From an uncultured Bacteroidales bacterium (GTDB lineage: Bacteria; Bacteroidota; Bacteroidia; Bacteroidales; Muribaculaceae), in contig CANPDU010000002.1 in NCBI GenBank assembly GCA_947573135.1, forward strand, positions 1 through 64,000: DNA of 64,000 nucleotides, in the 5' to 3' direction. The first letter of the stretch is position 1. Each line of letters opens with the position of its first letter. Positions 35,421-43,931 of the stretch are shown piece after piece. The position numbers were made by a program, and so were the translations under genes. A model generated the notes under the pieces. The model saw only the letters and a program-made list of their open reading frames with translations. It did not search any database and was not told the origin of the DNA.

Positions 35421-36010
35421 GAGTGTTTATCTAATTCTGTTATTGTTCTGATTACTTTGCAGGGATTTCCGGCGGCGACTGAATTGGCGGGAATGTCCTT
35501 AGTCACGACGCTTCCCGCACCTATGACACAATTGTCGCCGACTATGACGCCGGGCAGCACAGAGACACCGGCTCCGAACCATACATTATCGCCCACCACA
35601 ATTGGCCGGGCATATTCAAGCCCCTTGTTTCTGAGGGCGGCTTCAACGGGGTGTCCGGCTGTATAGAAGCCGCAGTTTGGCGCCACAAACACATTGTCGC
35701 CAAAAGTCACCGGGGCTTCATCGAGTATCACAAGATTGTAATTGGCGTAGAAGTTACGGCCGACACTGATATTATAGCCATAATCGCAATAGAAAGGCTG
35801 CTCGATCAGCAGATCGCCTTTGATTTGGCCTAAAATACGGTGTAACAACTCCACACGGGCATCGGTCGCGCGTGGCCGCAGATCATTATAATCGCGGCAC
35901 AGTTCCTTGCACTGAAGGCGTTCGTCGATAAGCTGCGGATCATTATTGGCGTCATAGAGCAATCCGGCAAACATTTTTTCTTTTTCAGTCATCTTTTCTT
36001 TTTCAGTCAT
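35417..36010 (-). CDS. Maltose/galactoside O-acetyltransferase-like protein
   Basis: Left-handed beta-helix acetyltransferase of the Maa/LacA type (hexapeptide repeats VGDNVWFGAGVSVLPGVIVGDNCVIGAGSVVTKDIP; active-site His in YTAGHP). It acetylates a sugar hydroxyl with acetyl-CoA. Start choice: the promoter -7 box at 36025-36032 implies transcription from about 36018, so the open frame further upstream is not translated. ATG 36010 opens an exact 18-bp tandem duplication (MTEKEK MTEKEK MFAG); 35992 is an equal or better start because it leaves a leader of about 26 bases. Confidence 0.88.
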   Translation of the reverse strand: MTEKEKMTEKEKMFAGLLYDANNDPQLIDERLQCKELCRDYNDLRPRATDARVELLHRILGQIKGDLLIEQPFYCDYGYNISVGRNFYANYNLVILDEAPVTFGDNVFVAPNCGFYTAGHPVEAALRNKGLEYARPIVVGDNVWFGAGVSVLPGVIVGDNCVIGAGSVVTKDIPANSVAAGNPCKVIRTITELDKHS

Positions 36011-36024
36011 CGTTATTAATTTTG

Positions 36025-36055
36025 CAAAGTTAAACACTTATCGCAAAGCAACCAA
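36025..36055 (-). promoter_or_regulatory. Promoter of the acetyltransferase-DUF1349 unit
   Basis: Minus strand TTG (36053-36055), 20 bases, TAACTTTG (36025-36032). Confidence 0.75.
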
Positions 36056-36076
36056 TGGCTAAAAATAACCATTTTT

Positions 36077-36151
36077 ATGAATAATTTCTCACGACTTGAC
36101 ACACTCCTGAAAGGACAGGCCCAAACCGGGCACGCGGCACACCGGGACTGA
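36077..36151 (+). other. Probable out-of-frame N-terminus of the LuxR-type regulator
   Basis: ATG 36077 opens 24 codons (MNNFSRLDTLLKGQAQTG then HAAHRD) ending in TGA 36149-36151. The next frame, from GAT 36150, continues without a stop as DVCNYAASMAAVENVIAVVSDL into the regulator. Joining them needs a single +1 shift at GAC-T-GAT. The result (~244 residues) looks like a complete Bacteroidales LuxR-type regulator. Confidence 0.5.
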
Positions 36152-36173
36152 TGTCTGCAATTATGCCGCATCG

Positions 36174-36812
36174 ATGGCTGCAGTAGAGAATGTCATCGCC
36201 GTGGTCAGCGATCTCAGCAGGAGGACAAGCCGAATATTCAACGGCCGCTTTGCATCGATATTAGGCATAACCGGTTACAACGAGGAAAATTCGATATGGG
36301 AAAAGAAAATACTGTCGCTGATGACGCCGCATGATCTTGAAGAAAAATACATTGCCGAACTGCGGTTCTTCCATTATCTGCGGCGCATGGGATCATCACG
36401 GCGCAACTGCTATCTGATGAGCAAACTGAGGTTTACCGACATCAGCGGTAAAATGATAGATGTTCTCCACCGGATGTATTATATCTACGATGAAAACTCC
36501 GATGCCATAAGATATGCGATCTGTCTCTACGGCCCGCTGACAGTCGATTTTAAAGGCAAAAGCATTGTCGTGGATTCGTTGACTGGCGTAAGCGAAGAAC
36601 TTACTTCGTCGTCGGCATCCGGCATACTCAGCCGTCGTGAACGACAGATACTGACGCTTATTGACTCCGGTATGAAGAGCAGCGACATCGCTGAAAAGCT
36701 AAATATCAGCATCCACACAGTCAGCCGTCACCGGCAGGAAATCCTTGCCAGACTTAAGGTAAAGAATTCGATCGAAGCATGCCGCCTCGCCCGGACGATG
36801 GAACTGATCTGA
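36174..36812 (+). CDS. LuxR-type helix-turn-helix regulator (N-terminus probably frameshifted)
   Basis: 212 residues from ATG 36174. Residues ~1-110 resemble a PAS-like sensor (VENVIAVVSDLSRRTSRIFNGRFASILGI); the C-terminal ~60 are a LuxR/GerE HTH (LSRRERQILTLIDSGMKSSDIAEKLNISIHTVSRHRQEILARL). It presumably regulates transcription in response to an unknown signal. The frame is open left to 36111, and homology-like sequence extends upstream (NYAAS), so the real start is probably 36077 in another frame. It is divergent from the acetyltransferase gene. Confidence 0.8.
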   Translation: MAAVENVIAVVSDLSRRTSRIFNGRFASILGITGYNEENSIWEKKILSLMTPHDLEEKYIAELRFFHYLRRMGSSRRNCYLMSKLRFTDISGKMIDVLHRMYYIYDENSDAIRYAICLYGPLTVDFKGKSIVVDSLTGVSEELTSSSASGILSRRERQILTLIDSGMKSSDIAEKLNISIHTVSRHRQEILARLKVKNSIEACRLARTMELI

Positions 36813-36819
36813 ACTGTCA

Positions 36820-36858
36820 GGAGGCGCGCCGCAGTCTTTCGACGCGCCTCTGTTTTAT
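36820..36858 (+). terminator. Terminator after the LuxR-type gene
   Basis: GAGGCGCG (36821-36828), loop, CGCGCCTC (36843-36850), TGTTTTATTT. GC-rich 8-bp stem. Confidence 0.75.
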
Positions 36859-36965
36859 TTATGCAACATTGTGTAGGTGATTGAGAGGGTGAATTCCTGA
36901 TACAACTTGAAGCCACTCGTAGTCGTGGGATTCTGCACGGCGACTGATCTCCCTGCAGGCGACAT
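36855..36965 (-). pseudogene. Remnant 3' end of an outer-membrane receptor gene
   Basis: Read on the minus strand, the last 37 codons are SVAVQNPTTTSGFKLYQ followed by EFTLSITYTMLHK and a stop. This is the closing beta-strand pattern of TonB-type barrels, and EFTLSITYTM parallels EFILSITCTM at the end of the receptor gene at 38406, with nucleotide similarity around 36865-36895 versus 38408-38440. Everything upstream of this tail is missing; the ATPase gene promoter begins ~40 bases away. Confidence 0.65.
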
Positions 36966-37002
36966 TTATTTTTAAACAAGCTCAGAAAAAAGATTACAAC
37001 TG

Positions 37003-37033
37003 TTGCACATATCGAATAAAACAATTATTTTTG
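37003..37033 (+). promoter_or_regulatory. Promoter of the ATPase gene
   Basis: TTG (37003-37005), 20 bases, TATTTTTG (37026-37033); 34 bases before the start codon. Confidence 0.75.
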
Positions 37034-37067
37034 CAACAGCGGTTACAGTAACAATCGTTGCTTTAAT

Positions 37068-38381
37068 ATGAAATTCTACGACAGAGAGATAGAGACAGAG
37101 ACTTTACAACGCATCGAATCCACATCAAGAGAGTACGCCCAGATGACTGTCATAACCGGACGAAGACGTATCGGCAAGACAACCCTTATCAAACACGCTT
37201 ATGAAGGCAAAGAGATGATATATTTCTTTGTCGCACGTAAAAGTGAGGCATTGCTGTGTCAGGAACTTTCCGACACAATTCGTGATGTGCTTGGCGAAGA
37301 CTTGGGAGACTTTTCAAGTATGGCCCGACTGTTCGCGTCGATTATGCAGATAGCAAAGCGACGTCATTTCACACTCGTTTTTGACGAATTCCAGAATTTC
37401 AAATATGTCAATGAAGCATTTTTCAGCGAAATGCAGAATATCTGGGACAGCAACAAGAATGAGGCTCGGATAAATCTGGTGGTGTGTGGCTCGCTGTACT
37501 CAATGATGACGAAGATATTCGATGACAAAAAGGAACCCTTATATGGCCGTGCCACTTCCAGAATTCGTCTTCGTGAATTTCCACTGGCTACACTTCGTGA
37601 AATAATGCGGAACAACAATCCCGATTACACACCCGATGATCTGCTTGCCATGTATATGATTACCGGCGGAGTCGCAAAATATGTGGAACAGCTCTACATG
37701 CAAAAGGCATTCACAAAAGACAGGATAATCGAGGCAGTACTGTCTTTCGGCTCTTATTTCATCGACGAGGGAAAGGAACTTTTGTCCGATGAATTCGGTA
37801 AAGATTATGGTAATTACTTTTCCATTCTGTCAGCAATCGCAGGAGGGTACAACGAACGCAGAGAAATCAAATCCTACACCGGCGTGGAAGCGGGAGGCTA
37901 TCTCGACAAGCTGGAGAACTCTTACGACCTTGTGTATCGCTACCGTCCTTATCTCGCAAGTGAGAATAGCCGCAATGTAAGATACGGTATCAAGGACAAC
38001 TTCCTCAATTTCTGGTTCAGATTCATATATAAATATCGGAGTGCGGTGGAAATTGGAAATCTTGCCTATGTCAAGGAAAAGGTTCTTGCCGACTACTCTA
38101 CATTCTCCGGCTGGATTCTTGAACGCTATTTCAGGCAGATGTACCGCGAGACTGGTCTCTATAATATTGTGACAAACTATTGGGAGAAAGACGGCAGCAA
38201 TGAGATTGACCTTATCGCCGTCAACGAGGCCGACCGTGAAATAGTAATCGGCGAAGTCAAGCGTAATCCACGACGTATCGACCTACATGGTCTGGAGCAG
38301 AAATCGCAGAATATCGTATCAAAGCGCAAAGGCTGGCACATCGGATATGCCGCTCTGTCTCTTGACGACATGGGGCACTGA
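37068..38381 (+). CDS. Archaeal-type ATPase with DUF234-like C-terminus
   Basis: 437 residues. Walker A GRRRIGKTTLIK near 31-42, Walker B FTLVFDEFQNF near 105, sensor-like LVVCGSLYSMM. The C-terminal ~150 residues match the DUF234/PD-(D/E)XK-like tail: NEIDLIAVNEADREIVIGEVKRNP has the D...EVK nuclease pattern. Such STAND-like ATPases are common mobile-type accessory genes of unknown function. The gene has its own promoter and is flanked by a receptor-gene remnant on one side and an intact receptor gene ending 24 bases from its stop, suggesting insertion or deletion in a tandem receptor array. Confidence 0.85.
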   Translation: MKFYDREIETETLQRIESTSREYAQMTVITGRRRIGKTTLIKHAYEGKEMIYFFVARKSEALLCQELSDTIRDVLGEDLGDFSSMARLFASIMQIAKRRHFTLVFDEFQNFKYVNEAFFSEMQNIWDSNKNEARINLVVCGSLYSMMTKIFDDKKEPLYGRATSRIRLREFPLATLREIMRNNNPDYTPDDLLAMYMITGGVAKYVEQLYMQKAFTKDRIIEAVLSFGSYFIDEGKELLSDEFGKDYGNYFSILSAIAGGYNERREIKSYTGVEAGGYLDKLENSYDLVYRYRPYLASENSRNVRYGIKDNFLNFWFRFIYKYRSAVEIGNLAYVKEKVLADYSTFSGWILERYFRQMYRETGLYNIVTNYWEKDGSNEIDLIAVNEADREIVIGEVKRNPRRIDLHGLEQKSQNIVSKRKGWHIGYAALSLDDMGH

Positions 38382-38405
38382 GATCCGATGGCAGGACTGA
38401 TCGGG

Positions 38406-40994
38406 CTACATTGTGCAGGTGATTGAAAGGATGAATTCGCGGCCGCGGAGGCGGTAGTCGTAGGTGAAGCTGTTGAGGCCGGTGAAGACGGTGTACGCAT
38501 AATGGCGCGAATCGAGCAGATTGTCAACACGGGCAGCAAAACGCCAGGACCTGAAGGTATAACTTGCATCGGCGTCGAGCAAAGCGATAAACTTTATGTT
38601 GTCGGCGGCAAGTTCACGCCATGACATATCTGTTCCGGCTCCGAAACTCAGACCGCAGTCAAGAAAGAAATTCAGCCGGGCGCTCTGGCTCAATGTCCAG
38701 AAACTGCGCTTCACGTCAAGATAGGAACTGCGTGATTTTGAAAAGTTCACATCATAGTCGAACGACATTAATGCGACCGGCGCGGTGTATAGTGACATGC
38801 CGGCTGTATAACCGCTATTATCATACGGAATTACTTCATCGCTCTGAAACATTTCATTCCGCCCGAAAGTATATGAACCGCATAATGAGACTTTTGTCCT
38901 GACAGACTGGATCTGCTTGGTCACAGTCGCACTAAGCGAGGTGTTGCGCCCGTGAGCAGGACGGTCAACAGTATAGTCACCGATGATATCATCCTCGACA
39001 GACTGGGCGGTCAGCAGATTGACACGCGAACGCGTATGCCTGACAGTGGCGTTGAAAAACAGCATCTCTACCGGCCGTTTGTAGTCATAACGCGCGTAAG
39101 CTGACATCGCTTCCGACTCAGAGATTATGCCCGAGCGCGCATTGACACTAAGATAATCAGTAGAAACCGGAGCCGTAAGCATATCGAGTATATCGCCGAT
39201 ACTGTTATTAAAGTCCACTCTGGCCATGAGGCCTGACCGAGCATTCATATTCCAGTCGATGTCAAGTCCGGGATTGACCGTAAACTTAGCCGACTTCTGT
39301 TCGGCAGCCACTGAACCGAGATTTCTGTAACTGAAAAAACGGCCTCTCAGCCCGGCATCCGCCCGGACTTTAATCACTTTGCGTGGATGGGTGTAAGTGA
39401 ATGCAGGCGTAGCAGCGATCTCAAAATCATTGCCGTTCACATCATTACGTGAGTCGCCGGCGAGCGAATGGACAAGATGAGTCTCGATATGTTCGCCGGC
39501 GTATCTGACGCGGACGGGAAGATATAAATCCGTGTTCAGACGCTTATAATTCATCGAGAGGACATGATTGGTAGAGAACTGCGATGTGCGGGCGGTCTGT
39601 AAAAGCGTGTTATCAGCGGCTGCCGCGCGGCTTACATCTATCCTACCCTCGGGACCGCCCTGATAATCAAAATCGGAATGCAGGCCCCAGGTAAAACGGC
39701 CGCGTTTCCAACGGGTTGAAAAATTATCTGTAATTCCGAACGTAGTCATTTTCTCCTTTTGCGCTATATGATCGCCAGATCTCAGCACAGGCAGTCCGGC
39801 TTCAAAAAACGAGGCCTTAGCATTCAAACGGTTGAGAAGATATTGTCGGTCAGAATTGAGATTGTACTCAACCGATAGCTCGGGTTTATGCACACGCGAT
39901 TCAGGCGACATAAGCTGATCTATCACCAGTTCACCGTCACCGTCGAAATAACGGCCAACTGTCGAATACTCATATCGATCTTTAGAATATGTATACGATG
40001 CATTGGTCCTGACAGTGACATCTTCTTTGTTGTTGAGAAGGTTGAGAGTCACCGATCTATCATCAGGATGAATATACCGGCGCCCCTCTATAGGAGGCTG
40101 AGAGGCCGACAGTTTTCCCAGCACCGACTCCAGCCGGCTTGCGCCCTGATAGCCCGACTCGACAAATACCCTGACCTGCGATTGGGCAAACTCCTCGATA
40201 TTACCGATCCTGGCGGTCAGCATAGCCTGAAATTTCTTGTTGAACATCATTCCGGCGCCTCCGACCCGATATAAAGCGCGATCGCCCCACCCGGCCGAAG
40301 CCTCATAAGTGCCCATCGGCCTGAATTTAGCCCACGGCTCGAGTTTGATATTGATCGCGACGTCGTCTGACATCTCGTCTTTGTCGATCTTAGCATCCTT
40401 ATGATTATTGAGCACCTGCACGGCCTGGACATAATTTGCCGGAATATTGTCGGTAGCTATGTTGTATTTACCGCCGAGCATATCCATGCCTTCGATGTAG
40501 AAATGCTTGATCGCTTTGCCGTTATATTTTATCTCACCGTCGGCGGCAATCTCTATGCCAGGTATCTTTTTCATCGCGTCTTTAAGCGATATGTCTTCCT
40601 TGCCTTTGAAAGCATCGAGACGAAAGGTCAGAGTGTCGCCACGCACATAGATCATCGGTGCGCTGACCGTCACCTCACGCAGTTCGGTCGACTTAGGATT
40701 GAGCACGACATCGGCAGTCGAAGTCCGGTTAACTATACGGCGAGAATATTTTTCAAACGACAGACGCTCGGCTGTCAAAGTCAGGGAGTCCGCTTTGCTC
40801 GCGGTCTTCACACTGTAAGTTCCGTCAGGACGGCTCATGGCGTAAGCGGCGATCTTTTTCCCGTCGAGCAGCCTGACAATCACATTTTCCACCGGATCAC
40901 CGGCAGTGTCTGTCACCTTGCCGCTGACAACGGTCTGGGCCAGAGCCGGCAGTGACATTATTACAATCAGCCACGCTGACAGCAGACGCTTCAT
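38406..40994 (-). CDS. Outer-membrane receptor with carboxypeptidase-regulatory domain
   Basis: Start at Met 40994 (MKRLLSAWLIVIMSLPALAQ), a clean signal peptide; the frame runs further left without one. 862 residues. Carboxypeptidase-regulatory-like domain at ~20-100 (GKVTDTAGDPVENVIVRLLDGKKIAAYA), plug-like segment (LKDAMKKIPGIEIAADGEIKYNGKAIKHFYIEGMDMLGGKYNIA), then a long beta-barrel ending in ILSITCTM. The group is TonB-dependent-receptor-like and regularly travels with GLPGLI proteins; ligand unknown. The GLPGLI gene ends 1 base upstream, so they are co-transcribed. Confidence 0.85.
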   Translation of the reverse strand: MKRLLSAWLIVIMSLPALAQTVVSGKVTDTAGDPVENVIVRLLDGKKIAAYAMSRPDGTYSVKTASKADSLTLTAERLSFEKYSRRIVNRTSTADVVLNPKSTELREVTVSAPMIYVRGDTLTFRLDAFKGKEDISLKDAMKKIPGIEIAADGEIKYNGKAIKHFYIEGMDMLGGKYNIATDNIPANYVQAVQVLNNHKDAKIDKDEMSDDVAINIKLEPWAKFRPMGTYEASAGWGDRALYRVGGAGMMFNKKFQAMLTARIGNIEEFAQSQVRVFVESGYQGASRLESVLGKLSASQPPIEGRRYIHPDDRSVTLNLLNNKEDVTVRTNASYTYSKDRYEYSTVGRYFDGDGELVIDQLMSPESRVHKPELSVEYNLNSDRQYLLNRLNAKASFFEAGLPVLRSGDHIAQKEKMTTFGITDNFSTRWKRGRFTWGLHSDFDYQGGPEGRIDVSRAAAADNTLLQTARTSQFSTNHVLSMNYKRLNTDLYLPVRVRYAGEHIETHLVHSLAGDSRNDVNGNDFEIAATPAFTYTHPRKVIKVRADAGLRGRFFSYRNLGSVAAEQKSAKFTVNPGLDIDWNMNARSGLMARVDFNNSIGDILDMLTAPVSTDYLSVNARSGIISESEAMSAYARYDYKRPVEMLFFNATVRHTRSRVNLLTAQSVEDDIIGDYTVDRPAHGRNTSLSATVTKQIQSVRTKVSLCGSYTFGRNEMFQSDEVIPYDNSGYTAGMSLYTAPVALMSFDYDVNFSKSRSSYLDVKRSFWTLSQSARLNFFLDCGLSFGAGTDMSWRELAADNIKFIALLDADASYTFRSWRFAARVDNLLDSRHYAYTVFTGLNSFTYDYRLRGREFILSITCTM

Positions 40995-40995
40995 A

Positions 40996-41943
40996 TCACT
41001 CAAGTTCGCGAGGAACATATCCGTTAGCCTTCTGCCTGATAGGTACACCATTGACCGAAATCACATGCTGGCCGTGGTCTCCCTTGTAAACATTTATCAC
41101 CCGGATAGATTCTGGCATAATATTCTGCATCGGATCAGGTGTTGCATTTTTCTGCTTAACAAATTTAACACGTTCGGTTTTCACCGGATCGGGCCACATT
41201 GGTTTGTAGACGGGCATATTGCCTTTCCTGAAGCTTATTGCCTCGAAAAGATGCAGATTATCAGAGTCCTTTGCCTTCATGACCAGTCCGGGCAGTCCGC
41301 AGAATTTCCACGGCCCCATCGCGACGGGTATTTCCGGTGCAAACCAGACTTCCCATTGCCGTCCGCCATAAGATCCGGTCGCTTTCATACATTCATAGCC
41401 GCAGACCGTGTCCGTATCTTCCGTCAGCACCCATTCGACAGGATTTCCGTCTTCTTCGTAGATAAAATAACTCGGAGCAATGATACCATAGACAGTCATT
41501 TTGCCTGCAGGATAATTCTGGTACACAATCTCCTCAAAATAATAATCATTCTGCATCTCACGTTTCAAGAGACGATTCACAGCATCCTCATCCCTGTCGA
41601 CCTGATGATTGGCCGAGTCGACACTGAATGTCGTGTAGTCGCAGAAGCGACCGATGCCGTCGCCAATCTGAAGCACACAGGCGGTAGTCTCTCTGATCGT
41701 GTCGCCCTTGGCCGGATTGTTGATCGTATAGTTGTAAATACATTCATACTCAGGCTCGGCCATGAACATATTCGTTTTATGGTCATAATTCGGGATGCAG
41801 GATGGCTGTTTGTCGTTATTGGGCTGAGGTGCAGTACGATCGACTGTGCGCGACGACACAACGACGATGTCACTACCGGTAATAGTCTGAGCTGCTGCGG
41901 TGATATTCAATGTCACCGCGGCAAATAAAAGCAGATTTTTCAT
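40996..41943 (-). CDS. GLPGLI family protein
   Basis: 315 residues with signal peptide (MKNLLLFAAVTLNITAAAQ). The family motif appears as KFCGLPGLVMKAKDSDN near residue 215-230. GLPGLI proteins are a Bacteroidota-only exported family of unknown function, usually beside receptors like the one at 38406. It lies 9 bases after the BlaR1-like gene, part of one four-gene operon. Confidence 0.9.
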   Translation of the reverse strand: MKNLLLFAAVTLNITAAAQTITGSDIVVVSSRTVDRTAPQPNNDKQPSCIPNYDHKTNMFMAEPEYECIYNYTINNPAKGDTIRETTACVLQIGDGIGRFCDYTTFSVDSANHQVDRDEDAVNRLLKREMQNDYYFEEIVYQNYPAGKMTVYGIIAPSYFIYEEDGNPVEWVLTEDTDTVCGYECMKATGSYGGRQWEVWFAPEIPVAMGPWKFCGLPGLVMKAKDSDNLHLFEAISFRKGNMPVYKPMWPDPVKTERVKFVKQKNATPDPMQNIMPESIRVINVYKGDHGQHVISVNGVPIRQKANGYVPRELE

Positions 41944-41952
41944 TATATTTTG

Positions 41953-43020
41953 TTATTTGGTTTTTATATAGATTGTTCCGTTAGGACTCTGATCTTTTCT
42001 GACAGTAATGCTTTTGATCGCCGATGGATCGACAGTGTTAATCGCAGATGATTCAATCTCCTCACCATCGACTATATATATCGGAGAATCCGGCTCGTCC
42101 AAGCCGACAATTACAGTTTTTGCATCAGAAAATTCCACCACCCGATCAATCATGCCGAACACTTCTTTTCCGTATACCGAGTTAACTCCCACAGCCAGCA
42201 ATGCCATAACCGGTAACATAAGGAGCGCCCTACTTCTGACGGTAAGCCGTGAGTGTGCTGCTGTCATCATTGCCAGACGACGTTTAAGTTTTCCGTGATT
42301 CAGACTGTTGCCGACAAACGACACGCGGCGTCCGACCGCCTTACCGATCAGCATGAGCTGATAAGCCTGACGGTCATAGCCGAGAGCCACGACACGTTCG
42401 TCGGCCTGGAATTCATGTATATCTTTAAGCTCATCGCGCATCAGCCAGGCAGCAGGATTAAACCACTGCACTATAAGCGCGAAATCAGCCACAAGCAGAT
42501 CGATCCAGTGACGGGCGGCAAGGTGACTCTGTTCATGAGCTATCACCATATCCGCGCCTTCTTCAAAATCGGAACGGTTCATCACTATATATTTCCACCA
42601 ACTGAAAGTGGCCATAGATCTATCGTCAGAAACGACAATTGTATAACCGTCGCGGAAGATCTTTTCTCCACGTGCTATAATCTTCATCAGGCAGATCTGT
42701 CCCCAAAGGCGACGCATAAACATCACGGTAGCACCAACAAGATAAATTGCCAGCAATGCTTTAAGCCACATCCCGGCAGAACGCAGTCCGGAAGTCGAAA
42801 AACTGCTTATTCCGACAACACGTATCGATCCGTCAGCGTCGTATCCCGGTTCGAACAGACTGAACAGAAACAGCGATGAAAACGAAAATACATAAATCAG
42901 GACAAGAACCGTCCGGTTGAACGCCGGCTGACGCTGACCCGACAACAAAAGACTGTAGACTGCATAGAGGGCTATCATCACAAGACCCGAGACCATGAGC
43001 CAAATAATAAACGCACTCAT
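41953..43020 (-). CDS. M56 family (BlaR1-like) membrane metallopeptidase
   Basis: 355 residues. N-terminal membrane helices (FIIWLMVSGLVMIALYAVYSLLL, VLVLIYVFSFSSLFLFSLF), the zinc motif VIAHEQSHLAARHW (HExxH) and a following QWFNPAAWLM helix; another hydrophobic segment near 265 (ALLMLPVMALLAVGVNSVYG). The C-terminus carries a plug-like motif (IYIVDGEEIESSAINTVDPSAIKSITV) as in TonB receptors rather than a beta-lactam sensor. BlaR1-type proteases inactivate BlaI repressors on a signal. Here the sensor may detect receptor or envelope state (inference). Confidence 0.88.
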   Translation of the reverse strand: MSAFIIWLMVSGLVMIALYAVYSLLLSGQRQPAFNRTVLVLIYVFSFSSLFLFSLFEPGYDADGSIRVVGISSFSTSGLRSAGMWLKALLAIYLVGATVMFMRRLWGQICLMKIIARGEKIFRDGYTIVVSDDRSMATFSWWKYIVMNRSDFEEGADMVIAHEQSHLAARHWIDLLVADFALIVQWFNPAAWLMRDELKDIHEFQADERVVALGYDRQAYQLMLIGKAVGRRVSFVGNSLNHGKLKRRLAMMTAAHSRLTVRSRALLMLPVMALLAVGVNSVYGKEVFGMIDRVVEFSDAKTVIVGLDEPDSPIYIVDGEEIESSAINTVDPSAIKSITVRKDQSPNGTIYIKTK

Positions 43021-43023
43021 GAC

Positions 43024-43410
43024 TTATGACTTATTTTTATCACGTTCAACCATAGCAAGAAGTTCGCGGAGATCGTCGGCAGTAATTTTTTCTTCAGCCA
43101 CAAGAGCAGAAACCGCCTCACGATAACTGCCTTTGAAATAATTGGCAATCACCTTGCCGAGCGAGCGGCTGCGGCAGTCGTCGATCGATGCTATGGCGTA
43201 AAAACGATGAGAACCGCCTATCGCTTCATGACCGACATAACCCTTCTGCTCCAAAATTCGGACTGTAGTTGCGACAGTGTTGAAATGCGGGCGAGGTTCG
43301 GGATAGAGTTCGACGATCTCACGCACAAAGAGCGGTCCGTGTTCCCACAGCCGCTTCATTATTTCCTCTTCCTTTTCAGTGAGGAGCGATTTAGGTCTAC
43401 CTTTAAGCAT
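43024..43410 (-). CDS. BlaI/MecI-type transcriptional repressor
   Basis: 128 residues. Winged helix with LTEKEEEIMKRLWEHGPLFVREIVELYP and HFNTVATTVRILEQKGYVGHEAIG, the BlaI/MecI pattern; the C-terminal part would dimerise and be cut by the M56 protease. First gene of the operon running to 38406. Two TAGT/ACTA-type palindromes lie in and beside its promoter, so it probably represses itself. Confidence 0.92.
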   Translation of the reverse strand: MLKGRPKSLLTEKEEEIMKRLWEHGPLFVREIVELYPEPRPHFNTVATTVRILEQKGYVGHEAIGGSHRFYAIASIDDCRSRSLGKVIANYFKGSYREAVSALVAEEKITADDLRELLAMVERDKNKS

Positions 43411-43433
43411 AACGAAAGAATTAGTTTCACGGC

Positions 43434-43487
43434 CAAAATTACAACTATTTTTTTAGTTGGCAATAGCGCAAAACTAATTCTTTAGTT
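43434..43487 (-). promoter_or_regulatory. blaI-operon promoter with embedded BlaI-type operators
   Basis: Minus-strand promoter: TTG (43461-43463), 19 bases, TAATTTTG (43434-43441). Operator 1, CAACTA-N6-TAGTTG (43442-43459), fills the spacer exactly. Operator 2, AACTAA-N4-TTAGTT (43472-43487), lies just upstream. A further half site TTAGTTT is at 43421-43427. The ACTA/TAGT cores fit known BlaI/MecI operators. Confidence 0.7.
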
Positions 43488-43556
43488 AAAACGTGTTAAG
43501 CATAGCACCGACAAGGTCAGTTGATACAATTGAGTTCTTCAATAAAAGCAGTATTG

Positions 43557-43775
43557 TTAAACCGCCATACAGTTGTTATAGGACATAGAATCTCGACAGA
43601 CGTCGGATTTGATCACTGAATAGAGGCGTTTTTCCTCCTCGTTGAGTTCATCTCTGACCACCGCGCCGAAAATCATTTCGCCGGCTATCGCCGATATGAT
43701 TGAAAACTGCTGTTCGCGCGGAAGTGATTTGATGGTATTGATTACATCCTGACTGATAACGATTGAATTGTTCAT
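43557..43775 (-). CDS. Small conserved-type protein of unknown function
   Basis: 72 residues (MNNSIVISQDVINTIKSLPREQQ...). Helical, soluble, with a hydrophobic centre (FSIISAIAGEMIFGA) and an LNEEEKRLYSVIKSDVCRDS segment. It resembles small Bacteroidota proteins of the DUF6291-like layout, but I cannot name it with confidence. A proper promoter upstream (43823-43854) supports that it is a real gene. Confidence 0.6.
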   Translation of the reverse strand: MNNSIVISQDVINTIKSLPREQQFSIISAIAGEMIFGAVVRDELNEEEKRLYSVIKSDVCRDSMSYNNCMAV

Positions 43776-43822
43776 GACTATAAGAGTTGAGATAGTGAAT
43801 AATGTTTTTAATTCTTACGACA

Positions 43823-43854
43823 CAAAGTTAATGCGTCACACGGGCAACAATCAA
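43823..43854 (-). promoter_or_regulatory. Promoter of the small protein gene
   Basis: Minus strand TTG (43852-43854), 21 bases, TAACTTTG (43823-43830). Confidence 0.55.
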
Positions 43855-43878
43855 GCCCATAAATCTATAAAAACATTA

Positions 43879-43910
43879 ATCAGGGATCATGCGACAGCAC
43901 GATCCCTGAT
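43879..43910 (-). terminator. Terminator of the RND efflux operon
   Basis: ATCAGGGATC (43879-43888) and GATCCCTGAT (43901-43910): perfect 10-bp stem. On the minus strand it is followed by TAATGTTTTTAT. Confidence 0.7.
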
Positions 43911-43931
43911 ATTAATCATAACGTTTTATGA

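Noticed and set aside
40906-41928. Long plus-strand ORF of 340 codons.
   Set aside because: It is antisense to the GLPGLI gene and the start of the receptor gene, which have clear family motifs; no recognisable product.
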